A stretch of DNA of 64,000 bases, taken from assembly GCA_012038135.1 (NCBI GenBank), contig JAAVJQ010000005.1:130926-194925 (forward strand), in the 5' to 3' direction. Source of the stretch: Salinimicrobium nanhaiense. Lineage in GTDB: Bacteria > Bacteroidota > Bacteroidia > Flavobacteriales > Flavobacteriaceae. Positions 34,222 to 43,117 of the stretch are shown in pieces. The number at the start of each line of letters is the position of its first letter. Position 1 is the first letter of the stretch. Under the pieces are notes generated by a model that saw only the letters and a program-made list of their open reading frames with translations, was not told where the DNA came from and searched no databases. The translations under genes and the position numbers were made by a program.

Positions 34222-35385
34222 CTAAAGCAATTCGAGGCAAACCGGAGTCTTGACCTCGTAAGCTTTAGTTTTCTGAACAAGGTTTCCTGTGCTCTTATTA
34301 ATTTCAAAAAGCACGATACTGTTCGTATCCTGGTTGGCAACATAAAGATGCTCTCCTGAAGGGGAAAGTGCAAAATTCCGGGGCGTTTCTCCCCGGGTTG
34401 GAAAATAACCTGAAGCCGTAAGCCTTCCGTCGTTTTCCACCTTAAAAGCTGCAATTGAATTGTGCCCCCGGTTTGAAACATAGAGAAATCTGCCTGAGGG
34501 ATGAAGATGTAAATCTGCTGTGGAGTTCTTACCTGAATATTCTCCGGGAAGCGTAGAGATATGCTGCAGTATTCCCAATCCGCCATTTTGCAAAACTTCA
34601 AAAGCGGTTACAGTACTGTTCAGCTCATTCACTGAATATGCGGTTTTTCCATTTTCAGCAATTGTAAAATGTCTGGGGCCGGAGCCATTTTTTAGAGCCA
34701 CGAAAGGCTGTTCATTCGGTGTCAAAAGTCTTTTTTCAGAATTGAAGTTATAGATCCATATTTTGTCATTGCCAAGATCGGCAATATAGGCTCTGGAATT
34801 GTCGGCAGAAATGGTCACCGAATGAGCATGAGATTTTTTGGAATTTTCGAGATCTATCCGCTGTTGTTTTTTTAAAGAACCATCTTCATTTATACGATAC
34901 ACCATCACTACTCCCCCCATGTAATTAGAGACAAAAGCAAAATTCCCTGTTTGGTCCAGAGAAATATGGGCAGGTGCGAAACTTTCAGTACTAAGTTTGG
35001 AGATCTCCTCAAGAGCATCATTTTCCAATATTTTAAAGGAATAGAAATATCCGCTGGGTGCATCGGCACTTCCCAGTTCACTCACGGCAAACAGAAATTT
35101 GTCATTTTTGGAAACCTTTACAAAAGATGGATTGACAACTTCAGCAACAGTGCTCTGAGTTATGATTTCCCCTGATTCAGGATCTATTTGAAGTGCGATT
35201 ATTCCGTCTGCCTGGCCATCCACATGCCCCTCTTTCTTGGTATAAGTGCCTACATAAACCGTCTTCATCCTTTCATTTTTTGTCATTTCTGTTAGCTCTT
35301 TTACTTCTATTGCTTCTGAATTTTTACAGGATTGTGCACTAAGAACTAAAAGCACAGCAATAATTAGGGTAGACGAAATGCGCAT
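34222..35385 (-). CDS. YbhE-type lactonase, seven-bladed propeller
   Basis: The 387-residue protein belongs to the lactonase/6-phosphogluconolactonase (YbhE) family. A lipoprotein signal (SAQSCKNSE, Cys20) places it in the periplasm or outer membrane, which argues against cytosolic 6-phosphogluconolactone as substrate. Propeller repeats are clear: NPSFVKVSKNDKFLFAVSE, PAHISLDQTGNFAFVSNYMGG, SGPRHFTIAENGKTAYSVNE, HPSGRFLYVSNRGHNSI and PRNFALSPSGEHLYVANQ. With the FAD lactone oxidase nearby it fits aldonolactone metabolism. Confidence 0.88.
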   Translation of the reverse strand: MRISSTLIIAVLLVLSAQSCKNSEAIEVKELTEMTKNERMKTVYVGTYTKKEGHVDGQADGIIALQIDPESGEIITQSTVAEVVNPSFVKVSKNDKFLFAVSELGSADAPSGYFYSFKILENDALEEISKLSTESFAPAHISLDQTGNFAFVSNYMGGVVMVYRINEDGSLKKQQRIDLENSKKSHAHSVTISADNSRAYIADLGNDKIWIYNFNSEKRLLTPNEQPFVALKNGSGPRHFTIAENGKTAYSVNELNSTVTAFEVLQNGGLGILQHISTLPGEYSGKNSTADLHLHPSGRFLYVSNRGHNSIAAFKVENDGRLTASGYFPTRGETPRNFALSPSGEHLYVANQDTNSIVLFEINKSTGNLVQKTKAYEVKTPVCLELL

Positions 35386-35427
35386 GGGTAGTTTTTTATA
35401 AAGCTAAGAACTTTACTTCAAAAAATT

Positions 35428-36294
35428 TCAGGAAACTGCTATAACAAATAACCCCAGAAGTATGATGGTCATACCTATCATCCTGTTCCTGAAATTCTTT
35501 CTTTCATTCAGGAAAAAGAAGGCATAAAGAATGATAAAGACCGCACTTGCCCTTTTGATAGAGATCACATAAGGAACGAGAATAAACTGAATGGCAAACA
35601 TCTGTGATAGCACACTTGTAGACCTAAAAAACCCTACCATCATTAGAGGTCCTTTCCTGTTTCTTATTTGCAGCCATGGTTTTTTCGATTTCCAGAGTAA
35701 AATTGGGATGAGATAGATAAGGATCACGAAATCCTTAGAAAAAGCCCAGAATACAGGAGATGTCTCCTCTACTCCAACTTTGTCCAGATTTGAGGTGATA
35801 CTCCAAATAAAAGCTACCAGCAACATATACCTGGAGCCCTGATTTTTTACCAGAGAAACAAAGGGTGCAAATACCTTTTTTGGATCCTCACTAAGGTTGG
35901 AGATATAAGTCCCTGCCACGATCAAAACAATACCTACTATACCCAATGTACTGGGGAACTCCCCGATCATAATTGGAGAAGTAATCAGCATGAACAGCGG
36001 AGTGAGGGTAATTAGCGGTAAGGTTACCGAAATCTCAGACCTTTTTATGGCCTTAAAATAAAGCAGGATCACGATCAACTGAAGTACCGAACTTGCCAAC
36101 AAGGTCCAGAGGAAACGGCCGCTTAGCACTTCCATTCCCGTAAAATATACTACAGGGATCAAAAGAATACTCTGCACCAGGTGCATGGCAAAAGCAGCCG
36201 TGTATTCATCGACATGATGAAGGTTATGTTTACTGGTAATATCTTTTAAAGCTTCAGAAACTGCAGTCCCAAAAGCCAGTAAAAATCCTATCAT
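35428..36294 (-). CDS. EamA/DMT-family permease
   Basis: The 288-residue membrane protein has ten spans in two EamA halves, starting MIGFLLAFGTAVSEALKDITSK. It lies 12 bp after the rhodopsin-transducer-like gene in the same direction, so it is probably the sugar-acid or related metabolite transporter of this operon. Substrate is not readable. Confidence 0.85.
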   Translation of the reverse strand: MIGFLLAFGTAVSEALKDITSKHNLHHVDEYTAAFAMHLVQSILLIPVVYFTGMEVLSGRFLWTLLASSVLQLIVILLYFKAIKRSEISVTLPLITLTPLFMLITSPIMIGEFPSTLGIVGIVLIVAGTYISNLSEDPKKVFAPFVSLVKNQGSRYMLLVAFIWSITSNLDKVGVEETSPVFWAFSKDFVILIYLIPILLWKSKKPWLQIRNRKGPLMMVGFFRSTSVLSQMFAIQFILVPYVISIKRASAVFIILYAFFFLNERKNFRNRMIGMTIILLGLFVIAVS

Positions 36295-36306
36295 TTTTTT
36301 CCATTT

Positions 36307-36681
36307 TTAGTCGGCAGGGAAAGCCATACTTCCCATGATGGCATTGGCTTTTTGACCCGTATGCATCCTGCTGAATTGTATCACCACCGGCACATTGGAG
36401 CGAATATAACAGCCATAGTTCCTTTCCAGCCTCACCGCCGCGGGATCAATAAGATCATTGATCCTTATTTTACGCAGGCGTTTTGACTTTACCTTTACCT
36501 CATAGGTGCCTACAGGGGCTTCATATTCATAAAAAATAAAGATCTCGATCTCTGCTTCTTCTTCGGAAGTATTTAGAACAGAGATTTTATCATGGCTGTT
36601 GAACATTGGCTCCTCTCCGGTGGACTCAAAAGGTATTCTTCCGCCCGAAAAAGCCCAGTCTAATTTTCCAATCTTTTTCAT
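36307..36681 (-). CDS. Sensory-rhodopsin-transducer-like protein (copy 1)
   Basis: The 124-residue cytosolic beta-sandwich protein is of the Anabaena sensory rhodopsin transducer (ASRT, DUF1362) family: KLDWAFSGGRIP start, ISVLNTSEEEAEIEIFIFY, VKSKRLRKIRINDLIDP and VPVVIQFSRMHTGQ. No rhodopsin gene is in the window. Published comparative work has proposed that ASRT-fold proteins bind sugars or other small molecules, and the neighbouring glycosidases agree. It overlaps the lactone oxidase gene by 4 nt. Confidence 0.88.
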   Translation of the reverse strand: MKKIGKLDWAFSGGRIPFESTGEEPMFNSHDKISVLNTSEEEAEIEIFIFYEYEAPVGTYEVKVKSKRLRKIRINDLIDPAAVRLERNYGCYIRSNVPVVIQFSRMHTGQKANAIMGSMAFPAD

Positions 36682-37865
36682 TCTGCCGAAATTAAAAGTT
36701 CATTCATATAAGGTGTTAAAAATGTATTTTGCGGATCATATTTTTGGCGCACCTGCTGAAACTTGTTCCAGTGAGGATACATTTCCTTTAAGCTTTCAGC
36801 TTTCTGAGTATGCTTCTTTCCCCAATGAGGACGCCCACCGTACTTCAGGAAAATAGGTTCTATAGCCCTAAAATAATCCCAGAATTCCAGACCTGCATTG
36901 TGGTGCAGTGATATAGTAACCGATTCCCTGTCACTCATAGGACTTATAAAAGCATCATCCTGTTTAATAGTACGGACAAGAATTCTCCAGGCCACTTCCC
37001 GCCTGAATTTCTCCTTCACCTGCTTCCTTACCTCAAAAAAGCAGTCTATTGCCTTCTCCTGCGGCAGGATGTACTCCATTTCATCAAATTTTATATGACG
37101 GGAGCGAGGCAGGATCTCATGGCTGGGTCCCTCCTTTTCCAGTTCCAGGGAACCGTAAGGGATCTCGGGCATTTTATCTTTTTCGGTATTCATGATCCTG
37201 ATCTTGCAAAGGTCTGTTCGCGGATACCAGTAAAAATCAAAGTTTCTGTTCTTTTTCAGATCTTCCAGGTTGTCCATACAATCTTTTAGAGAGACACAAT
37301 ATTCCCTTCTGTATAGTTGATAAACCGGTTCGAGCTGTAGTCTCATTTTCAGGAAAATTCCGCAGCTGCCAAGAGAAACCTGCAATGCCCGCATAGCTTC
37401 TTCATCTGTTTCACGGCTTAATTCTACAATTTCGCCGGTACCGGTGACCATTTTGACCCCATACAACATGTTTGACAAATTTGGAAGCTCTACTCCAGTA
37501 CCATGAGTACCTGTTCCAATAGCTCCCGCCAGGGTTTGCACATCTACATCTCCGGTATTATGCATGGCGAGACCGTAGCGAAAAAGATCCTTTCCGGCTT
37601 CTTTTACAGTCATTCCAACAGGAACAGTGGCCCTGTTCGTTTCCGGATCAGGATCTTCCACCCCGCGAAAGTGTCTCTGGGAAAGCAGGTAATCTTCAGT
37701 TTTAATAAGGGGTGATGAAGAATGTCCTGCACCGGCAACACGGATCTTTTTGTTTTCAGAATGTGCTTGTTTGACAAGTTGACACACCTGCTCTTCACTC
37801 TCCGGTTCAAATACCTGCCCCGGAGTAAAGACCATACTGCCACTCCAATTCTTTATTATTTCCAT
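36678..37865 (-). CDS. FAD-linked aldonolactone oxidase (ALO-type)
   Basis: The 395-residue flavoenzyme has the PCMH-type FAD domain with VAGAGHSSSP (the His is the likely covalent flavin attachment site), GTGTHGTG, and the D-arabinono-1,4-lactone oxidase C-terminal domain with GGRPHWGKKH. It oxidises a sugar lactone or polyol using oxygen. It is embedded between two ASRT-like genes with a 4-nt overlap on one side and a 1-nt overlap on the other, so this is a tight operon. Confidence 0.9.
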   Translation of the reverse strand: MEIIKNWSGSMVFTPGQVFEPESEEQVCQLVKQAHSENKKIRVAGAGHSSSPLIKTEDYLLSQRHFRGVEDPDPETNRATVPVGMTVKEAGKDLFRYGLAMHNTGDVDVQTLAGAIGTGTHGTGVELPNLSNMLYGVKMVTGTGEIVELSRETDEEAMRALQVSLGSCGIFLKMRLQLEPVYQLYRREYCVSLKDCMDNLEDLKKNRNFDFYWYPRTDLCKIRIMNTEKDKMPEIPYGSLELEKEGPSHEILPRSRHIKFDEMEYILPQEKAIDCFFEVRKQVKEKFRREVAWRILVRTIKQDDAFISPMSDRESVTISLHHNAGLEFWDYFRAIEPIFLKYGGRPHWGKKHTQKAESLKEMYPHWNKFQQVRQKYDPQNTFLTPYMNELLISAE

Positions 37866-38236
37866 TATTCAGAATAAGCAATGGTGGTCAAAAGCGCATT
37901 TTCTGCCTGCCTTGAGTCAAGGCGGGTATGCTGAACAACCACAGGAATGGAAGATTCGATCACACAGGCATAATCTGTTCCTAAAGGCACAGGTGCAGGA
38001 TCTTTTAGGTCATTGAATCTTAAATGTTTGGTGCGCTGTGCCTCCACGGTTACTTTATATGGACCCACCGGATCTTTATCTGAAAAATATATGGTTAATT
38101 CCACTTTAGCATCCTCGTTCGAGGTGTTGAGGATGCAGGCGGTTTCATGACTCGTGAATTCCGGTTCTTTTCCTGTTCCGTATTCCGGGATGTACCCTTC
38201 AGCGATGACCCAGGTCTTCTTTCCTAATGCTCTCAT
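37865..38236 (-). CDS. Sensory-rhodopsin-transducer-like protein (copy 2)
   Basis: This 123-residue second ASRT-family protein has the same architecture: WVIAEGYIPEYGTGKEPEFTSHETACILNT, VTVEAQRTKHLRFNDLKDP, VPVVVQHTRLDSRQ. It is more like the canonical family than copy 1 in the AEGYIP start. Its stop and the lactone oxidase start share a base, and it starts 1 bp after the alpha-glucosidase stop. A pair of ASRT paralogues may sense or carry two different sugars. Confidence 0.88.
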   Translation of the reverse strand: MRALGKKTWVIAEGYIPEYGTGKEPEFTSHETACILNTSNEDAKVELTIYFSDKDPVGPYKVTVEAQRTKHLRFNDLKDPAPVPLGTDYACVIESSIPVVVQHTRLDSRQAENALLTTIAYSE

Positions 38237-38237
38237 G

Positions 38238-39833
38238 TTATTTCAGTTTTATTAGCAATCCCATATTAGGGGCTATTTTTGTTTGGTTTTTCAATTCTTT
38301 GCCTTCCATTTCGGGATGTGTGGAAATTATTACGCTGCCTTCCCACTCGAGTTCCGGTTCAAAATTTAATTCCGAAGTACCTAAATTAAGTGCCACCAAA
38401 AATTTGGAATTATTATGCTCTCTTATGTAAGACAGCAGATCTTTTTTGGTAAAAACAGGAGTATATTCTCCAATGTTCAGTGCAGCTTCCTGACCTCTTA
38501 ACTTCAGCAGATCCCTGTGAAGCTTTAGCATAGAACCTTCTTGATCCCATTGTTTCTTTACATTCTCCTCTTTAAAATTATCACTTAGCGGAAGCCATGG
38601 TTCTCCTGTGGAAAAGCCGGCATTTTGAGAATCATCCCATTGCATGGGGGTACGTTCAGGATCCCGGCTTCGACCTACGCCGGGTTCATTGAGGGCCTGG
38701 GGATCTTTGATCTTATCTTCAGGAATGTCTACGTCTTCCATTCCTAATTCATCTCCGTAATAGATAGTGGGAGTGCCTCTAAGCGTAAGCAACATCATAG
38801 CAGCAATTTTCGCTTGCTCCCTCCCAACTCTGCTGGCAATCCGGGATTTGTCGTGGTTTCCTAAAACCCAGTTCGGCCATCCATCTTCGGGCAATGCCCC
38901 TTCATATTCATTGATGGTGGCATTGATCTTTTCAGCATCCCATGGCAGCTCCAATAACTGAAAATTGAATGGCAGGTGAGCTCCTTCATTATCATGCCCG
39001 TAATATTTCACCAATTTAGAAATAGGCAGGTAGATCTCGCCAATGAGAAGGCGTTCATCAAATTCTTCGATCACATTCCGCATTTTTGCCACTATATCAT
39101 GTACTTCATCCTGATCTGTAGAAAAAGCGGGAATAAGTTTATTAAAAGAGGACATGTCTTTGGAATAATCGGGATTGGGCGGATTATTTCTGAAGTGTTC
39201 ATCCTTGATCATATGCCACATGACATCCACCCTAAAGCCATCCACTCCTTTTTTTAGCCAGAAGCGCATGGCGTCAAAAACAGCTTTTTGTACCTCAGGA
39301 TTTCTCCAGTTAAGATCGGGCTGTTCCTTTAAAAATGCATGGTAGTAATATTGACCTGTAGTTTCATCATACTCCCAGCCAGAACCTCCAAAAACACTTA
39401 ACCAGTTATTGGGTGGCCCACCACCCTGTGCAGGATCTTTCCAGATATACCAGTCGCGCTTAGGATTATCTATGGAACTTTTAGATTCCTGAAACCAGGG
39501 GTGTTGATCTGAGGAATGGTTTGGCACCAGGTCAAGTATAAGTTTCATATCCCGTTGATGAACAGCATTAAGCAACTCATCAAAATCTTCCATGCTTCCA
39601 AACATTTCGTGTATCCCGGTATAGTCACTTACGTCATAACCAAAGTCGGCCATGGGAGAAGGAAAGATCGGGGAAATCCATACTGCCTTGACCCCCAGAT
39701 CCTGCAGGTAATCCAGTCTTTTTATAATTCCTTTGAGATCTCCTATTCCGTCACCATCACTATCCTGAAATGACCGCGGATAGATTTGGTAAACCACTCC
39801 TTTATGCCACCACAAATACTTTTTTTCTGTCAT
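38238..39833 (-). CDS. GH13 alpha-glucosidase (oligo-1,6-glucosidase type)
   Basis: The 531-residue cytosolic enzyme splits alpha-glucosidic bonds of short oligosaccharides. GH13 regions are all present: DLVPNHSS (I), GFRVDVMWH with nucleophile Asp (II), LIGEIYLP with the acid/base Glu (III) and LGNHDKSRI (IV). The QPDLNWRNPEV segment is typical of the oligo-1,6-glucosidase/trehalose-6-phosphate hydrolase branch. It overlaps the TreS-like gene by 4 nt. Confidence 0.92.
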   Translation of the reverse strand: MTEKKYLWWHKGVVYQIYPRSFQDSDGDGIGDLKGIIKRLDYLQDLGVKAVWISPIFPSPMADFGYDVSDYTGIHEMFGSMEDFDELLNAVHQRDMKLILDLVPNHSSDQHPWFQESKSSIDNPKRDWYIWKDPAQGGGPPNNWLSVFGGSGWEYDETTGQYYYHAFLKEQPDLNWRNPEVQKAVFDAMRFWLKKGVDGFRVDVMWHMIKDEHFRNNPPNPDYSKDMSSFNKLIPAFSTDQDEVHDIVAKMRNVIEEFDERLLIGEIYLPISKLVKYYGHDNEGAHLPFNFQLLELPWDAEKINATINEYEGALPEDGWPNWVLGNHDKSRIASRVGREQAKIAAMMLLTLRGTPTIYYGDELGMEDVDIPEDKIKDPQALNEPGVGRSRDPERTPMQWDDSQNAGFSTGEPWLPLSDNFKEENVKKQWDQEGSMLKLHRDLLKLRGQEAALNIGEYTPVFTKKDLLSYIREHNNSKFLVALNLGTSELNFEPELEWEGSVIISTHPEMEGKELKNQTKIAPNMGLLIKLK

Positions 39834-41470
39834 AAGAAATTATGTTTTTTATGCATCCACCTGTAGCCGTAAGCAGTTAGTTTCACTTCCGGTTTTTCAG
39901 GATCAAAACTTTCATACCTAATGTTTCCAAAGACATCAACAACATCTTTAAATTCCTCCTTATCTATTTCCAGCTTTACAGTTATTTCTTTTCCAGACAT
40001 GTTGTGAAAGGCTATTCCCATTCCTTTGTCCGATTTTACATAATGACCCAATACGAAAGGACTTCCGGTATCTATGATATTATTACGGCCCCAGCCGAAT
40101 TCCGGAAATTCTTTTCTGTAATCAATGGCTTTGGAGATCCAGGTCAGGAAAGATTCGGGATCTCGTAGTTGCTCGCTCACATTTACTTTTTCATAACCGT
40201 AATCCCCTCCGGAAATGACATTTCTTATAAGGTTCTCTGTGGGTGCTGTTGAGAATCCGCCGTTTTTCTCATTAGACCATTGCATAACGGTACGAACACT
40301 GGAGCGACCTTCCATAGAGAGATCCTCTCCCATTCCAATTTCTTCGCCATATCGTAAAACAGGAGTTCCCGGAAGGGTAAAGAGAAGGCTATGCGCCAGT
40401 TCTATTTTCTTGCGGTCATTACCTAACATAGAGGCCAGCCTTCTTCTGATTCCCCGGCCAAAGATCCTCATGTTTTCATCGGGCGCAAAAACTTTAAAGA
40501 CTTCTTCCCTTTCATTGCGGCTCAATTTATCGAGGTTGAGCTCATCATGATTTCGCAGGAAAGTAGCCAGCTGTTCTTTTTCAGTGATTTCAATAGGCAT
40601 TCTTTGTAGCGCACGGGCCAGCGGAGTAGCTTCCTCCCTGGCAAAAGCCAGGTACATGAAATTGTTTACGTAGAAATTGAAGAGCATGTGCATTTGATCT
40701 TCATTACCCAAATATTTATTGTACTGGTTAGGGTCGAGATCTACCTCGGCCAGTAAAATGGCGTCGGGTTTTTGAGTCTCAACAAAAGTCCGGAAGTTTC
40801 TAAAAATCTCATGGGGATCGCCTTCGAAATCCATTCGTCCTTTTACCTTGAACATGTGAGGAGCTGCGTCTATCCTGAATCCTGAAATTCCCATCTTCAG
40901 CCAAAAATGCATGATCCTGAAGATTTCTTCCTGCACATCGGGATTAGAGAGATTGAGATCGGGCTGGTGTGGATAAAATGAATGGAAGTAGTAAGCCTTT
41001 GCTTTTCTGTCATATTTCCAGCTGGTCGCATCTTCTCCGTCTTCAGCCATCATGTTGCGCTCAGGATCTTCGGGCTTTTCATCAACCCATATATAGTAGT
41101 CTCTATACTTAGAATTTTTGTCTTCCCGCGATTTCTGGAACCAGGGATGTTCAATGGAAGTATGGTTAACCGCAAGATCTATAATGATCCTTATCCCAAC
41201 TTCTTCTGCAGCGTCTATTAATTGCGCCAGGTGGCCCAGGTCTCCCAGCCTTGGATCGATCTTATAATAATCTTTTACATCATAACCGTTGTCGCGATTT
41301 GGGGTGTCGAAAATTGGAAGAAGCCAGAGACAGGTGACTCCCAGGCTGGAAAGATAGGGCAAAGCATTTTTTAAGCCCTTAAAATCCCCTGTGCCATCCC
41401 CATTGGAATCTTTAAAGGTTTCTACATCGAGGGAGTAGATCACCGCATTTTTGTACCAGTATTTGTTCAT
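39830..41470 (-). CDS. TreS-like GH13 (trehalose synthase / maltose glucosyltransferase)
   Basis: The 546-residue enzyme has all GH13 catalytic regions: DLAVNHTS, GFRIDAAPHMF, LLAEVDLD and FLRNHDEL. The stretch FLRNHDELNLDKLSRNEREE, then GRGIRRRLASML, and LPGTPVLRYGEEIGMGED is characteristic of trehalose synthase (maltose to trehalose interconversion). The length is close to TreS without a maltokinase fusion. It lies between the LLM oxidoreductase (9 bp) and the alpha-glucosidase (4-nt overlap). Trehalose turnover for osmotic or desiccation stress is a reasonable inference. Confidence 0.88.
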   Translation of the reverse strand: MNKYWYKNAVIYSLDVETFKDSNGDGTGDFKGLKNALPYLSSLGVTCLWLLPIFDTPNRDNGYDVKDYYKIDPRLGDLGHLAQLIDAAEEVGIRIIIDLAVNHTSIEHPWFQKSREDKNSKYRDYYIWVDEKPEDPERNMMAEDGEDATSWKYDRKAKAYYFHSFYPHQPDLNLSNPDVQEEIFRIMHFWLKMGISGFRIDAAPHMFKVKGRMDFEGDPHEIFRNFRTFVETQKPDAILLAEVDLDPNQYNKYLGNEDQMHMLFNFYVNNFMYLAFAREEATPLARALQRMPIEITEKEQLATFLRNHDELNLDKLSRNEREEVFKVFAPDENMRIFGRGIRRRLASMLGNDRKKIELAHSLLFTLPGTPVLRYGEEIGMGEDLSMEGRSSVRTVMQWSNEKNGGFSTAPTENLIRNVISGGDYGYEKVNVSEQLRDPESFLTWISKAIDYRKEFPEFGWGRNNIIDTGSPFVLGHYVKSDKGMGIAFHNMSGKEITVKLEIDKEEFKDVVDVFGNIRYESFDPEKPEVKLTAYGYRWMHKKHNFL

Positions 41471-41479
41471 GTTGGCCGG

Positions 41480-42445
41480 TTATTGTTGCTCAAAGTTGGA
41501 AAGCACTTCTTTTCCGAAGAAATCTATATAACTTTCCTGCTGCTTGTTCACGTTATGAATGATGATCTTTTTAAATCCCATCTCCTCATATTTTTTGATC
41601 TTTTCAATAAAGGTATCTGCCTCATTTCCTATGATGACAAATTTTTCAAGGTCTTCTTTTCTGGTATTCATACCAAGAGCATCAAACTTTTCGGGACTGT
41701 CAATATCTGCGATCAGCTTGCTGGGATAAATGTTATTTTTCCATTGCTCCCAGGCTCCGTCCAAAGCTTCTTCCCTGGTTTTTGCATAAGAAATTTGAAC
41801 TTTTAAGGCCATGGGTTTGTCTGCCCCGTCTGCTCCTCTAAAGGCTTTGACCATTTTCTCCAGCTCCTCTAAAGGTTTAGAAATAGTGATCATTCCATCT
41901 GCCCAGGAAGAAAGCCAGGCTGCAGTTTTTTCAGTAATTGCTGCTCCAAAAACTGTTGGAATATGTGTGGGTTTGGTAAAAAGCTTTGCCTGTTCGACCT
42001 TGAACATTCCATCATGGTTCAGGTAATCATCTTCCTTCCAAAGTCGCCGCATGACTTCCACAGACTCCTGTAATCTCTTATTTCTGTCTCTTTTGGAGGG
42101 CCATTGTTCTCCTGTGATATTTTCGTTAAGCAATTGTCCGCTTCCTGAACAGAGAAAAAATCTTCCAGGAAACATTTGGTCTAAAGTAGCAACGGCCTGT
42201 GCAATAATTGCAGGATGGTATCTTTGCCCCGGAGCATTTACAATTCCATATTCCAGAGAAGTGGCTTGCATAGCGGCACCAAGCCAACTCCAGGCAAATC
42301 CGCTTTCTCCCTGCAGGTCGCTCCAGGGATGAAAATGATCTGAAGACAGTACTGCTTTAAAGCCTGCATCCTCGGCTTTTTGCACCAGTTCAAGTAAATG
42401 CCGGGGAGAAAATTGTTCATGAGAGGCGTGAAATCCTATTTTCAT
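41480..42445 (-). CDS. LLM-class flavin oxidoreductase (TIGR03885-type)
   Basis: The 321-residue TIM-barrel oxidoreductase is of the luciferase-like monooxygenase superfamily, close to the TIGR03885 / F420-type glucose-6-phosphate dehydrogenase branch (KIGFHASHEQFSPRHLL, SSDHFHPWSDLQGESGFAWS, FFLCSGSGQLLNE, NEHITG-like EQWPSK). Bacteroidota lack F420, so FMN is the likely cofactor. It is the first gene of the sugar cluster, and the operon promoter lies between it and the hemerythrin-like gene. Confidence 0.85.
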   Translation of the reverse strand: MKIGFHASHEQFSPRHLLELVQKAEDAGFKAVLSSDHFHPWSDLQGESGFAWSWLGAAMQATSLEYGIVNAPGQRYHPAIIAQAVATLDQMFPGRFFLCSGSGQLLNENITGEQWPSKRDRNKRLQESVEVMRRLWKEDDYLNHDGMFKVEQAKLFTKPTHIPTVFGAAITEKTAAWLSSWADGMITISKPLEELEKMVKAFRGADGADKPMALKVQISYAKTREEALDGAWEQWKNNIYPSKLIADIDSPEKFDALGMNTRKEDLEKFVIIGNEADTFIEKIKKYEEMGFKKIIIHNVNKQQESYIDFFGKEVLSNFEQQ

Positions 42446-42610
42446 CGGAATTGTTTTTAATTCAAAAATTCATCCTGTTTCTTCTAAATTATAAAGCTTT
42501 CGAGGATATAGCAGGATTTGGGATATTAAAAAAAAGATAAAATCTCTGACATCCTTCCTTACCCTCCCCTATATATGACCTGTATCATAAGCTATGGCAT
42601 ATCTGCGGTT

Positions 42611-42618
42611 TACCTTTG
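42611..42618 (+). promoter_or_regulatory. Promoter -7 box of the hemerythrin-like gene
   Basis: TACCTTTG matches TAnnTTTG; transcription would begin near 42624, supporting the ATG at 42644 over the upstream in-frame start at 42575. Confidence 0.55.
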
Positions 42619-42643
42619 TCGTCCATACCAAATTTTCAATACC

Positions 42644-43117
42644 ATGACAAATCCAATTGTCAGGCACGATGCTCTTAAACCCTTAAGCCGTGATCACCAT
42701 CATGGACTTCTGCTGTGCTGGAAAATAAGAGAGGGAATAAAAAAGCAAGTTGCGCCCGGGCGTATTAAAGATTATACTGATTATTTCTTTACATCCCAGT
42801 TAAGGCCACACTTTAGATTTGAAGAAAGGGAGATCTTTCCACTTTTAGGAGACCATCATCCTATGATGGAAAGAGCAGTCAACGAACACCGAAGACTGGA
42901 ATCTCTTTTTAAAGAAGAAGCTTCGGTAGAAGTTTTTTCCGCTATTGAAACAGAGCTCAACCGGCACATCAGGTTTGAAGAAAGAGAACTTTTTCAGGAG
43001 CTTCAAAAAACAGCTTCTAAAGAGGCTCTTCAAAACATCAGAAATAAGGAGGAAGAGGTTCGCACCCCCGATCCTGAAGACTGGGATGATAAATTCTGGC
43101 TTAAGGAAGGATCATAA
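42644..43117 (+). CDS. Hemerythrin-like domain protein
   Basis: The 157-residue four-helix protein carries the His/Glu iron ligands of HHE domains: LSRDHHHGLLL, HFRFEEREIFP, VNEHRRLESLF and HIRFEERELFQ. It may bind a di-iron centre for oxygen or nitric oxide, or store iron. The start at 42644 follows from the promoter -7 box at 42611..42618. It overlaps the convergent corA gene by 6 bp. Confidence 0.85.
   Translation: MTNPIVRHDALKPLSRDHHHGLLLCWKIREGIKKQVAPGRIKDYTDYFFTSQLRPHFRFEEREIFPLLGDHHPMMERAVNEHRRLESLFKEEASVEVFSAIETELNRHIRFEERELFQELQKTASKEALQNIRNKEEEVRTPDPEDWDDKFWLKEGS

Noticed and set aside
33785-42445. Rhodopsin photosystem locus
   Set aside because: The ASRT-like proteins prompted a search for an opsin, but no seven-span retinal protein or carotenoid gene occurs in the window.
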